Of a stretch of DNA of 64,000 nucleotides, positions 13,801 through 27,205 are shown piece by piece (the stretch's first letter is position 1; each line of letters opens with the position of its first letter). This DNA is from Stercorarius parasiticus (taxonomy: Eukaryota > Chordata > Aves > Charadriiformes > Stercorariidae), in assembly GCA_013396915.1 (NCBI GenBank), contig VWZL01001304.1:873393-937392 (forward strand), given 5' to 3'. Under the pieces are notes generated by a model. It was not told the origin of the DNA and searched no databases. It saw nothing but the letters and a program-made list of their open reading frames with translations. The position numbers were made by a program, and so were the translations under genes.

Positions 13801-16800
13801 TTTCACATTTACTTAGTGATAGGTCCCTGAAAGAGCTGCAATATTAACTTTACACCTTGGTTCCAGTTAGTCACGTAATAGCTGTATCGAAGATGCGATA
13901 GATTCTTTTTCGTTCCTCCTTTTTTCAGGTCTAGACAGCTACAGCCACTGCCATGGCAACACCTCTTGCAACAACAAAATGCCACATGTAGGTTCTATGT
14001 GAAGACGTATTGGCAAATGTCAATTTAAATAAAAAAATGGTTTTTAAAAAAAATTATATGTAGGCTGGAGTGTTAGGATTATGTGTTAATCTATTATTTT
14101 AGAGTCTTTGGTTTGCCTTGTTTAAGGATTAGGTAGGGATGAAATAGCTCTACCGTATGATCCAGCTGATGGGGTGACAAGTGAGACCATAAACTGAGAT
14201 TTCCTTCCATCATCCCCCACTGAGACAAATTTATTTCTGCATCAGGCATTGAGGGCAGTTGTGTACACTGTCAGCTGAAGACTGTACAGGTCCATCTAAG
14301 AACCGGGCGTGCTGAAGTGTGTTTTCCAATTCATGCAACTGCATTCTCCCTGATATCTAGCAAGCCACCTCTATGCGCCCTTTGTTATTATGTCTTATTT
14401 ATGCTTTAGGCTTATGCTCTTCAATTCTGCCCAGTTATATCAAGAATCATTGTTTTTGGGGAGGAAAAGAAAGTTATTTCCTATCAGATGGATGCACAGG
14501 AATGCAGCAAAATGCAGACAAAAATTATCTTTTTCCAAAGTGATTGTATTCTGGCAGGTAGAGAGCCTTTTCTTTTTGAGTTAGCTCTGCTGTTCTTTGA
14601 AATACTTAAATGCAGTCAGCAGTCAACAAATAATATGAAACACGAACCTCTGCAGTACCCTTGCTACCCTGCTGTGCCGTCTGCGCATTCTTGAGAAGCG
14701 CTGGGCTTTGCACAGTCTCACATAGAGAGATGTGAGACTTACTAAATAATCAAAGCTGCTGAAAGACAATACAGCTCCTGCCTCCTTGGAGAAACATTTA
14801 CCAGCAAACGCAATTAAGCAGATGTTTCGGTGACCTTCCATGTTTCCTTCCGATGACATGCAGCTACTTTTCTTTTCTTTTTTTTTTTTTAACATAATTT
14901 CTTTTTTCAGATTTTCTTTTTGGTATATCACCATATACATGCTCTCATCCTTTTATATCCATGAAAACTTGACTGCTTGTTCAGTCTCTGGACCCTTGCC
15001 ATAGATAAGGGCTCCCTTGGTCTAGGCACAGTACAGACATAAAAAAAAAAATGAGTGTTTCTGTCTTGGAAACATTCTGAACACTCGGAAATGGCTGGAC
15101 TATTTGGAGCTGAGGGGTAAGTCGCTGTGAAAAGCGGGGGATTTTGTATTACAGAAATAACGTGTATGAGGTGGGTTAGAGTTGCGAACGTGTGTAAGCC
15201 TGCAAGAACCAAAGCGGTGGAAGCAGCAGAAGCAACCCGAAGGCTGGGACAGAAAGGGCTGGTTAATGACCTTGCTCAAGATGTTGCAGGGTCAGCTTCT
15301 AGCAGGAAGGAAGATGGACTGATCTTCCTGCTCCTACTGGGTTTTAATAAATGCCTCCATAAACTGAAGGATAAACCCTGGTTTAGGTCTTTTCCCGCCT
15401 TTTTATCTTTCCACACTCGTTTCCAGCAGTAGTGGATTTACTGTCTTTGCTGTAAGTACCTTCACAGGGAAATAAGAATTCATAATCTGCAGAGATAATA
15501 TATATTAGAATGAAACTGTTCCAATACTGTGCCTGCCAGAGGCCAGGCTGAAAGATAGAGAGATATAAAGCTTGCAGTAGTCGTTCATTACACCCTTGCA
15601 TTTGGCTGGGAAGGAGTAACCACACCTGCTCGGTGGACCGTGTAGGTGTTACAAATCTTTGATCTTTCTGAACCTGCACTGATTTACTAGAGAAACGTTT
15701 CATTATTCTTTTCGTGCTAGGAAGAGGGGGATGGGGGTAATTCTATAAAAGTATAGTTTTAGCTTTATATTTTCTTTACTTTTTGGGGGGTTAAATTACT
15801 AATTAACACCCAGTTAAATTGCCTTGTGATTTGTTTAAGCTTACTGTCAGTTTTGTAAAGTCTCCCGATGAAATTGTGCCTCTTGCAAAGTGTAATAAAA
15901 TTCCACTTTAACTTGCAGTCAAGCCAGACTTATGTCCATTTAACTTGTATTTCAGCCATGCTGTCTCTTTTATGGCAGCTTGAGTAGAGACCAGGGAGAA
16001 ACGTAATAAGAAATTGTCTCCTTCCTCCCTGTTAGTTAGTTACTTGACATCTGGCTCAAATGTGGATTGCAGGCCCCTCTTCAGCCCTTCTTGCTCTCCT
16101 TCCAATAAAAAAGTCTGCCTTTTTCAATGAGGAAATAAATTTCGAAAAACTGTCTATAGAAAACCTCAAGTTATGAACCATCTTTTCCAAAGAAGAGGCA
16201 TTCTAACTAACATCCAGCCCTGACAGCTTCCATGCACGGCATAATTCTTGATTTCGTAACAGGGGGAGATTAATGCTGCCCTTCTATTACACGCTTTGGG
16301 ATCTGTGTGTACTCCTCTGTAGTCAACCTCCTCGTGAACTCCTGCTTATTAGCAGTGGAGGCACAGACGGCTTTGTGTTTGCACGGCTCAGCTGAAGGAA
16401 GGGGAGGATGGCACAGATAGCGACGTAGATGGTTCTGAGCATCTCTTTGTACCAAAGCAAAGCTCCAGCTGATTTTTCTTTCTTTTTTTTTTTTTTTTTT
16501 TCCAGAGGCACGTGGAAGCCTACCATAGATAGCAGACCCTGCTCCCAGTTGCAGAGAGCGTAAAGCGTTTGTTCTGTGCTGAGGAATTTGGGAAGTTTGG
16601 GTTGCAGTGGGTAACTAGCCCTTTCTTGACGCCAGACTATCTATTGTTAAATACATGACAGTCGTAGTAAAATTATATTATTATGATTCCAAACAGAGTA
16701 ACTAGAGAACCTAGAATTAAAGACCACCGTCTCATTCAAAGTGCTGGATGAGTAGTTTTCATATAATGTATTATTATGCAATATGTTGTTTTCCTTCCTT

Positions 16801-18125
16801 GTTCATGTGAATTCATGCCTTGTTACTGTGCCCAACTCAATTCCTGCTCAGAAGTGAGCATTCTCCATTTCTTTCTGAACTAGCAAAATTTTATCACTTA
16901 GTATCTCACAGTTTCAAAAAACCTATGTAGCTTCCATGCAGTATTGTATTGAACTCTGTGCTGTACATAAGGTGGGAGTGTTAAATCAGGAGTAACCTCA
17001 CTTGGTTTTGGATTTGGATCTGTCTGAGGTTGCTGTGGTTTGGGGGTATTTCCTTCAGGGAACAAATCAGACCCTTGGATCCCAAATTGGGCAATTAATT
17101 AGGGTTGCATCCAGGTGGCTGTGTCAGTAGTCGAAGAGGACAGCGATGCTCCCTGAGGAGGAATTCAGAAGTAAGCAGGAGAGAGCGACAGCTTCAGATC
17201 AGCCCATGGAGAACGAACACTGTGTTATGACTTCTGTAAAATTTAAGAACGTCTTGCCCTTAGTGACTCTCTCTGAGATACGGTCATTGGCTCTGTGCTC
17301 TAGAGTCGTAGTTTTTCTGTGCTACCAGGTGCTCCCTGGTGCAACTCATAGTCCCTGCTGCTGCCTGGTGTCCTGGCATGTTCTGACCCCGTGAGGGATG
17401 AGATCTGACTTCACTGAGTTCCCCCACACACCTGAATCTCCTTTGCAGGGAAGCGGGATGCCTGCAGGGAGAAGGACCTGCGGAGCTGGGGAACGCATCT
17501 TTCTCGTGGTGGCTGACAGGGAAATCCTGATACCAGGACTTAAATGATCTACATGGCGGACTGGGGATTAGAAAGCACAGTTCTCTCTTCATCTCTCCCT
17601 GTCTGCACCTTGGGCATCAGTCACAACATGCTTTCCAGCTTTGGCTAACTGAGCCAAAGCTTATTCTCCCTGCTTCTTGTTCCCTGCTTATTGTCCAGAT
17701 TCCCTGAGCCCAGAGGTGCCGGCTGCCTGCCCCTTCTATTGCTTTGCACCGAAAGGGGCTCAGAGCAGACAGGTTTAGGAATTCAGCTTCAGGACGCTGG
17801 CATATTTCTATTGAGTACTTGACGTGTTTTTCCAAATGCTGAGGAAGAGGTTGCCAGAATTTTTCAAGATAGAGAGTATGTCTCCAATGAAAGTTTCAGA
17901 TAACCTTCAGTAAGCAATTGAAAAAATTTACAGGGAAGGAAACCTCTGGAGCTACAAAGCCCAAAGATACTTTTCCCTGCTCTGGGCATCCTTGAGCCAT
18001 GAGTTCCTGCTAGAGGAGTGGAGGAGACCCTGGGGGGTATTGCTAATTGTGCTTAAAGTCCTCCTTACACAGCTGTTGTGGAGGCTCTTGTGCCTCCTGT
18101 CTAAGGCAAAATCCTGCACAAGGCA

Positions 18126-18219
18126 GATCTTTGGTGTGACCTGGAGAAGCCATTCCTGTAGTCAACTACATTGCTGTAATATATTGCAGGAATGGCTTCT
18201 CCGGGTCAGACCAAAGGTC
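18126..18219. repeat. 35-bp imperfect inverted repeat (hairpin-forming)
   Basis: The left arm 18126-18160 and the right arm 18185-18219 are reverse complements at 31 of 35 positions. The core GGAGAAGCCATTCCTG is perfect. The 24-base loop starts inside a second small palindrome (TGTAG-TCAA-CTACA at 18157-18170). It lies about 1.8 kb upstream of a GAREM1 exon, so it would be in the primary transcript and could fold into a long stem. It could be an old palindromic transposon remnant, since the right arm resembles a dispersed amniote repeat, or a hairpin RNA precursor. The sequence alone does not decide. Confidence 0.7.
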
Positions 18220-19938
18220 CTGCTGCTTCTACCCCAGTGTCGGTTGGTCTTTGAAGCACTTGAATTGTCTTGCCTGAACTTCAAATAATAGTGTGTCCTA
18301 AAGCAGACAGAGAATTAGGCAAACGCCAAGGGAACCGATTTTTGAAGTGTGGTGAAGTTAATTGAACAGCTGCAAAATACAGTCTTGTGGTGGGAAGCAC
18401 CAGCATCTTTAGTTACCTTGCTGATAATACTTCCAAGTTACTGTGGTCATTTTAGAAAGACAGAACGTATGGAAGGCAATAAAAAGAAGCCTTCTGTCTT
18501 GTAAGTTGATATTTAGGCTTACAACCACTCGAGCATACCGATTAAAAAGTGTGTGCCTCCATCAATGGGATGCTGTGGTTGGGTGGAGGAGCTGAGCCTC
18601 TTGGTCTCGCACTTCTCTTGGTGTGCGTGTGTGTGTACACGTGTGTGCACACACCTGGCAGGGTGGTGGGACGGGTGGTTCTCACGGGGCGTCGGGACTT
18701 GCTGAGCTTGCATTCGTTTCCTCCTCTGCTGCGGGGTGGCCTGAAATAGTTCAGTGTGGGTGAATTCTCCTGAACGTGTCACAAAAGTCCCAAGTCTGAT
18801 GGGATGTAGAGGGGCAGGGAGGTGTTGTGCGCAAAAATGCTGAAGGAGTGAGAAAATATTTCTGTAGGTGGCTGACATCCTGACGTATTGGATGAATTTC
18901 AATGAAGTTGAGCACTGTTTGGGAACAATAATCCAGTGGCTGCATGCATTCCTAATGTTAAAATATGATTTACAGGAGATGCACTAACTGTTGATTTTAC
19001 GCAGCCTTTTGCTCGTTTTCTTGAGTTGTTTCTTACATCAACTCTTGCTGTGCTATTCTCTTGCTGAGACCAGCCTTTAACTTAGTAGTAGTTAAAGTTT
19101 CTAAATTTGGGAAGATCACTGATTTTAAGTCTTAAATCATACAAACAGCAAATACGTCCATCTAAGCTTTTGTTATCGCTGTATTTATAAAAGAAAGCTT
19201 TTAAACTTTGTGTTCGTAGGGCTCAGAGGTGATTGATGTGCCTGGCTGTCCCTGGCAGGTTTGCCCGGGAGTTAGTTCTTGCCTTTTACAAGACTTAGAA
19301 AATAGCCAAGGTTTTCATGCTGGGGGGAGGTAAAGTCAGCAAGAAACACTTCTTTCTAGTGCTCTTCTAGAGGCGACCACCTTCAAAAGGGTCTTAAATG
19401 TGTATGGTTTAATTTCTTATGTTAGCTAAAGTTCTCAAAGGGCTTAGTTTATGATTAAGGAAAGTTAGGTGCTATTCCACTCGTAGGGAAGCCTGGGGGG
19501 AAAAGAGCTTTAGCCCAGCATTTTTTAATAGCTGTTTGATGATGCTAAAAACAGAAACAAAACCCTTATGTTTATTGTTTTGGGGTTTTGTAGTAATGGC
19601 TGTGTTTTCTTTCTGTAAAGCTTTTGATATTAAGGGCCAAAAAATGCTATCTGTACAGATACTGTTACACCAAATTAAGTACACAAACACCCATGCCTCC
19701 AGAGTTATTTACTATTTCTAGAGAGCATGTGATAAAAGGATCGTTTTTAATTTAACTTCAGCTCTCTCACGTTCTTTTCGTTCCGACCCGGTGAATCTGG
19801 GTGTCTCTCACAGCAGGTTCAGGAAACTCTGCAATCTTTCGTCTTCTTGTTTGGCTGCTAATAACCGGAAAAATTGACCAAGCGAAATGGTGAAGAAGTT
19901 GAGCCAGCAGTTGCCACAGTGACAGTTGTCCAATATAA

Positions 19939-20118
<180 letters not shown>

Positions 20119-23100
20119 TAAATATTTATCCCTGTCTAAATGATTAACTGTTACAACGTTTATATACACGGCAAGTGAGCAATGGCGCTGTGTGGGAAGT
20201 GTGATTTTTGAGACAAATGAGCCTTTAGTCTTCTGCATTCAGTGATGGTGCTCTTCGGGATCGTTTTTGCAGTCTTAAATCAACATGTCCTCCAAGGGCT
20301 CTCCTGTCCTATGGCACTTTGGGGAGCAGTCCTGATGATCCATCCAATAATTCATCTAATTAGGATGCTTCTGCCAGATTTTAAACAAATGTTGTTTGTT
20401 GCCCCCTTTCCCCTCCCCCTCCATCAGTCTGAATTTTATTCTCTGCTAAGCAGCAGCTGCTCAAATCCCTGTCCAGAAAGACTTATTCTCAGAGAGCACG
20501 CAGGGTGAAATGATGGGCTTGCTTGTCTCAAAATTACTGCAGCTAAATAGCATTGTGAATAAAACAAAAAAAAAAAAAACCAAAACAAAAGACACACTTG
20601 TTCTCTGCGTGCGTGTGTTCATGTCCGTGTGCACGCCTCTTGGGCTCATCAGAGAGTCAGCGATCCCATGAGCGTAAGAGGGCTTGCTGTCACCAAACAC
20701 ACTGCAGGGCAGTGGCATGACACAATGAAGACAGAACTTGTTCTTCGTTGTCCTACCTATATGTCCTACCTATGTGTGTGACACTACACAAGGTAGGTCA
20801 GCTCTGCCAACAGAGCAGAGTGGTCTTTGGGTTCGTCTGGTTTGCAACCGCTCAAGACTGGTTCAAGAGCATCCTAGAGCTTGGGATGCAATGGTGCAGA
20901 TCCACGTCGTGTACCCTAGAGGGGAAACTGGTTCATCCTGCTGGTGCAAAACCAATATAGAGTTTCCTGGTCCCATGTGTAGTGACATGGGGTTTTTATA
21001 ACAGCCTTTTAATGGCTTATTTCTCATTCTTGCACTGCTGGAGTTGGGGGACACCAGCTAGTCTGCAATTTTTATAGGTGTGAAACAAGATTGCTGAAGA
21101 CTGCTATAAGTGCCAGAGCTCATCAGTTAATTCATTTAGCGACACAGACTCATGCCTTTAAAGACAGTAGGTTATTTCCATTTCTGCTCTCCATTAACCT
21201 AAACCCATAAAACAGAGCCTTTCATGAATGAAGGCTATGTGAGAAAGTTGGAACGCTTCTGTATGTTTAGGATGTAGTTGGGCAAATCAAGGCAACAAGA
21301 AAATTCCTATTTCTACCAGGGAATATCAGTATTCCCTTGGGACTGCTAGCCTTATCCAGTGCTGTACTGTTATTTTTCAGTTGATCAATGACCAAATCAG
21401 CAGAGTGGCACAGGAAAATGTGCAGCTTTGATTTTATAGGGAGAAAAATACTTGTCTGCAGGCTTGTTTAAATGTAAAATGTTGTGTCTTGAATTTAATA
21501 TGAGTGTTCGTGAAACTCTTTGTCATATTTAGCAAACTAAGAATTAAGCATAGCTTACTGTTAGATATCAAATCGGTTTTAAAAAGATATTATAGTGATA
21601 CTCCTTAATGTAAATAACAGTAATAATTATCCAGGTTTAACCTAGTTACACAGTTATCTTGGCAGTATTTCTCTTGGCAGATTTTCCAGTTTCATAGAAG
21701 TCTATTTCAAGGTTATCATCTTCCAAAAAATAAATGAACTTAACAGGATTTATTAAAGTGTTTAATAACCCTTTACATGCAAGAGAATTATGTACGCTAA
21801 AATTTTAATACATGGGAGATCCTGTCAAACTGATTAGAGCAAAGGGAGGAAAACTAAGTATGGTTGATTTCTGTCCAATGGAGTGTGCCCCTTTAAATTC
21901 AGAAGGTAGCTAATCTGATATAAAAATAAAAAAAAATGCCTGCAATATCTGATGAAGCATTTAAGATGAGGAGGAACTCTGGGAATTCTTTCTCATTCCA
22001 AACACTCAAGTCTTTCATGGATAATTTTTGAAGAAAGAGGCTGTAGAGTTACACCAGACGGTCACTGCGTGGTTTTGTCTGTGCTTGTTGAGGTCTGCCT
22101 GCATGTGCCGATACGCCACGGTTACGGTTCGACTTGGTGCAAACCTTCCTCCTCCGTGTAAATCCTTTTGCTGCTGCGGCAGGATTTTACAGCTAGTGCT
22201 GCTGTTCAGAGAACTGCCTTCGGGCTCTGACGGGCCATGGGATCTTCTCCAAAGAGGGGGGGCTATTTACTTTATTTTTACTTTGTGTAAGGTGGGCTGT
22301 TAACACATGCCATCAAGCAGAGCTGGGAGTGGAAGGTGGAGTCACTTTTCACAGAGTAGCAAATAAAAATTTTAGATTAATCCAAATTTTCGTAAAGACT
22401 AAAACTGCGTCTGGTAATTTCTTCGGACATACGTGTGTGTCAGTACTGCGCTTGTATACCCAGTCGATTGCCTCAGGTACCTCAGGTGGCCAGCAGCATC
22501 TACAGCCACAGCAGTTCGGAGTCTTCTGGAGATAAGCTAATTTCACTCAGTCAAAATATATTTAATCTGTTCCTAAATGAAAATTAGAGGCGTTCTGTCT
22601 TTTCTTCACTGACCAAATAGGTGATAACCTTTTTTTGGTATTAATATTCAGCACACAATTGCAGAGAATATTGCTTAGGTAACAGCATTACACTACAAAG
22701 ATGAGGATTTTTTTTATTCTCTATGCTAGGAAGAAAAATATTAAGGAAGTGGAGCTACCCCAGGGCCTAGCTTTTGCTGAACCAAGAGCAGTAGGTTTCT
22801 GCAGTCGGATGCTCTGGTCCCATACAGATGACAGTCTGCACAAATACCCAGGAAGCTATTTGCATTAAGACTTACAAACAAAACCAGGAACAGAAACCCC
22901 ACATCATACAATTCACAAAAAGTTCTCTTAAAAAACAACAATTTTATCTGAAAGATTGAACATTGGACGAGCCATGAATTCCTGCACTCTAAAGAACAGC
23001 CCACTTAGTGTTGCACGACCCTTCAGATCTTCCGAGATGTCATTTTTGTCCTGAAGATATCACTCTGTCGCCCTGGAGAGGCTGTGAAGCTGTTTGTAGA

Positions 23101-23296
23101 GCCTTTCCAGGGTGGAGAGGTGGGTTAGTTAATTAGCCCTGTAAGGATTCTTTTCTTTCTTATCAAAGACATTGTTTGGCTGGTGTGAGCTTTTGATACC
23201 TGATTTGGTTTTTTTAACGTAATCCTCTGTTCACAGTGGTTTAACTCTGTTGGCCCATACAGTGTGCATTTTGGCAGAAATAAATCTATAGTGAAA

Positions 23297-23347
23297 TTTT
23301 TTCTCTTTTCTTCCCCTTCCCTCCCCTTCCCCTTCCCCTTCCCTTTC
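23297..23347. repeat. Polypyrimidine tract (CCTTCC-type)
   Basis: An almost pure pyrimidine run of about 50 bases on the + strand, built from TTCC/CCTTCC units, within a GAREM1 intron. Such homopurine-homopyrimidine mirror-like tracts can adopt triplex DNA (established knowledge). No function is shown here. Confidence 0.85.
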
Positions 23348-24833
23348 GACAAATGTTAGTGCAGTGCAGTGGAGCAAAATTGATCTCCTGATTTCCTTGC
23401 AGTTCTGCTTACAGTTCTATTGGCTCTGGTAAACTTTCCGTGAGTTTCCAAAATGCACATATGTAGAGGGTTTTAACCAACACTGGCATTTTTCGTGTGC
23501 AGGTTTTAGCTCCAAACTTGCAGGCAATTCATAGTACTTCACCGTGAGAATTTAAGTCCTCTCATTGCCTCGTGCCTTGATGCCAGCCGTATGAGGCTGC
23601 AAGCCTCAGCTCCGAGAAGGTTTTTCTTCTTCTCTTCCCCATCTGTCCCCATTACACACAGGCTGTGGCACGTTGGTGTCTTGCATTGGCAGCGCAGTGC
23701 TGTGTCTGCCCCTTTCCTCCAGTGTCTGGTGCACAGCTCAAGCGAGAGAGAAGCTTAGACCTGCTGCTTTGTGCCTACATCCATGTGCCTGCTGGAATGT
23801 TTCTGCTCCGAAAGGAGCTCGGAGCGCCATTGCCTCGCAGTGGCTTCGTGAGCTGGCCTTCCTGACATCCCATGTGAAGAAATGCTTTGTGTTAGAGCTC
23901 TGTGGTATTACCTGCCATGTTTTGGGTCATTTTTGGAATACTTTGATTTATTTGAGGCGTGCTTAAACAGCACTGAAGTCAGCTTTTAAAGTAGCAATCA
24001 GGGCAAAGTCCCTCTCAGCTGAGAGGGAAATGAACATGTAATAATATGAAGAGTTGTACCTGCTGATACTTTGCAGAGAGATCTTTATAAAAGAAAAATG
24101 GGATAGTGAAATGGGTCACTGAATTTAGTGTACTTCCTTGAAAAAGTTTGCTTATTTTTTCTGCTAATAGCTCTTCTGCAAACTCTTTGGTTTATACTTG
24201 AAAAAATCTTTATCCATTTTTTCTGACCTGTAAAGAAAAATAAATTAATGTGGATAGGATATATTTTATATATATGTAGTGCTATGATTGGCCCCTTGAC
24301 TTTAATAGTAAAAACCATATGCAGTAACTATGAATCAGAAACCTCACAGTTGAAAAGAGCTCTACCAAAAAAAAAATCCTAACTGTGTATTTTTAAAGTG
24401 AATGCAATGCTTGTGTTACTCTAATAAAATCTAGCAGGTATAACAAGCAATATAAAGCCACAAATCATTTTTATAAGGAGTTCACATGTGTCCAAGTGAT
24501 TAAAGACTTCTACGTCAAACTATAACAAATCAGAACAATTGGAGTCCAAGATGGGATATTGACTCAGGTGTTATCAAAACCTATTTGTCTGAGTTAACCT
24601 TTTCTTAAGCAGAAGAAACAATATACTTGAGCTTTCCCAAAAGAACATGTTTCCTAAATAATCATTCATCGCTTTTCTGATGCCTGTCTTCTGCAGTAGG
24701 TGTAATTGGCTTCTGAATGTTGTTGAATTGCGGGAGTCTTAAAATTTAAAACATTATAGTGACTTAGCCCACTGCTGTTCTGGGATGTGTCTGTAAGCCA
24801 GTAACGTTTCTGGTCAGCTTCCTGGCATCAACA

Positions 24834-24863
24834 GTGAGTGGTTAGTATGTGAGTGGTTAGTAT
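24834..24863. repeat. Tandem duplication of 15 bp
   Basis: The unit GTGAGTGGTTAGTAT occurs twice in direct succession with no mismatch. It is a short intronic tandem duplication and no function is apparent. Confidence 0.9.
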
Positions 24864-26249
24864 GGCTCAACATCTGGCAGTAGGGAGGTGAAGGGCAAGT
24901 ACAGCATGGAGTAGATTCTGGTTCTGTGGGTCCTCTGCATTAGGAGTTGTTCAGTTTGAACATCTGCTAGTGATTTCTAGATGGCTTTGGAGCGTAGTGT
25001 GGCAAGCACTGCCTCTTCCGCGGAGCTAGGAGCACTGATTATTCTCACAAGAAAGTGAAAACTGGCTGGGAAAGGCAAAAGAGGGGCAAGAGGAAAGTAA
25101 AACTGCAGGAGTCATCATTTTAATGCATAAAGCATCATCGTTATAATGTGTAAAACAGAGAGGGCAACCATGACGATAAATGTATTTGGGGAAGGAGTTA
25201 TTTCAGGATGCTCCCAAGGCTAATAGTTTAATAACTGGGGGAGACTTTGTGTTTATAAGGTAATGACGGCAACTGGAGGTATGGTGGTTACTGCTGCATG
25301 TTGTTGCACTAGAATTGTCCAGTGAAGAATTCCTTTTTTCAAATGGACGATGTCAGAGGGTGGCACACACAAAAAATGAAAACACGAGGGCGCAGTCCCA
25401 CTGTGGAGATGTTTGAGGAAAATGTGGTGTCCTACCTTCCTTCCCCCCATTCCTTCAGCTGGTCTCAGCTTCCTACCAGTTGCAAGGTCTTCACACCTGA
25501 AGGTTCGAAACCAAACCTGGGAGAAGTCCCAAAGGAGGCAAGAGCATTGCTCGAGTGTGGGCAAAGCAGGAGGAAGGGAGTGAGCTGGAAGTGTGGGGCG
25601 GAGTGGAGCCAGACTGAGACCGGAGTCAGCCCTCCCCGGGTACGTTACACAGCTGAGTGAAGGCTTCTCAGGTGCTTTCAGCCTTCTGTAGCATTACCCG
25701 ATTTCCAAAATTATGAGGACATTCTAACAGCTTGCCACAAAAATATACGGTTATGCCTGGTCAGTCTGTGTTCTGGACCATCTTAACTCTGCCACTCGGA
25801 GACAGTGCACTGCTGTCCTCTCTTCGTCGTAACCAGTGATAAGCCCTGTCATGTGCATGGGCTGGGATGTGCCACTAGCAGGTCCGACTGTCTGAAATAG
25901 TGTAGGACTCTGCTACGCCCCACCAGTGACTGCGTAGCAGGAAGCAGAGGGTGCACGGGGCAAGCTCTCAGCAGGAGTGTGAAGGAACATAGGGGTGCCT
26001 GAAGGTGCAAATCCTGTTGGGTCAGTGCTGGAAGCTTAGAGGGTAGGGGGAGACAAGTCTGGTGTGGTGTTATCTATTCTGCCTTTTAGGAATAATTTAT
26101 GGTATGCACTTTCTCCTAGATCGTGTTGTCTTTAGGTGTACTATTTGGCATGAATGAAATCTGTTCTGAGGAGCTGCTGTGCTTGACTGATTTCCTGGGC
26201 CGATGAGAGCCCTGTGAAACTTACCAAAAGCACAGGCAAAGCCCAACAC

Positions 26250-26915
26250 CTGGGATGCAACACGCTGACAGGCTAGAAAGTGGCTCTGTTGAAAAAGTCT
26301 GAGGGGTACCTGGTGAGACAGCACCGGTGGTGTGGCAAAAGCGGCCAACAGCATATTGGGCTGTATAAGCAAGAGTGTAGCCAGCAGGTCGAGGTTGGTG
26401 ATTATTCCCCATCATTCAGCACTTGTGATGCTACAGCTGGAGTATTGCTTCCAGTTTTGGAAACAGCTTTTTTCCAATGGGAACAATTCCAGTATACCAA
26501 GACGGTCAGGGGGCTGTAGCAAATTATGTGTTAGGAGAGGCAGGGAGAACTGGGTTTATTCAGCGTTGAGAGGGCTGAGGGGAGATTTCGCTGCTGGGCG
26601 TACCTATCTAATGGGAGGGTATAAAGAAGACCAACAGATTCATCTGAGGTGCCCAGTGGGAGGACAAGAGGCAACAGGCACAAGTTGGAACAGGAGAACT
26701 CTGCTCCAATATAAGAAAAAAAAAAAACAACATGAGCGTGGTTGAACAAAGAAAGACTTTGCTCAGAGAAAAAGTGGATTCTCCATCTTGGGAAAAACTA
26801 AAAATCTAATTGGACACGGCCCTAAGCAGCCTGCCATAACTACACCTGCTTTGAGGAGCAGGTTAGTCTAGATGACGCTGGGGGTCCTGTCCAGCCTGGA
26901 GGATTCTACAAGTCT
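26250..26915 (+). mobile_element. Degenerate CR1 LINE fragment
   Basis: An old CR1-like 3' region on the + strand. Recognisable parts, in order, are a segment reading ILGCISKSVASRSRLV (near 26350), GGTGATTATTCCCCATCATTCAGC (the usual VILPLYSAL region), a GAGGGGAGATTTCGCTGC segment, and a tail with a GTTAGTCTAGATGACG-like stretch before the final TCCAGCCTGG at 26895. Several frameshifts and an internal A-rich insertion (26715-26729) break the frame. The divergence is clearly larger than in the copy at 1250-1840, so it is an older insertion. Confidence 0.75.
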
Positions 26916-27139
26916 CACCTGATGTCCTGTGCTAAAGTCCATGCCCTTTGTTGATGTTTTTATAAGTTTTGTGGCCACTGATAAAGTGAAATGTTTGAGT
27001 GAACAAGATGGAGCAAGTTTGATTTTCATAGGTTATTGCTACGAGGACAAAGTAAAGATCATTTAGCTATGTAATCTGAGAAACAAAAACTTAGAGATAT
27101 CTGTACATGAATTTCTAGATGATTTTAGAGTGATTGCTA

Positions 27140-27205
27140 TGTATGGTATGATATATATTGATATAGATATGATATGATATGATACTATATTATATGTATA
27201 GTATG
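27140..27205. repeat. GATAT/TATGATA microsatellite
   Basis: An AT-rich interval of repeated TATGATA and GATAT units in a GAREM1 intron. It is imperfect and probably length-variable. Confidence 0.8.
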
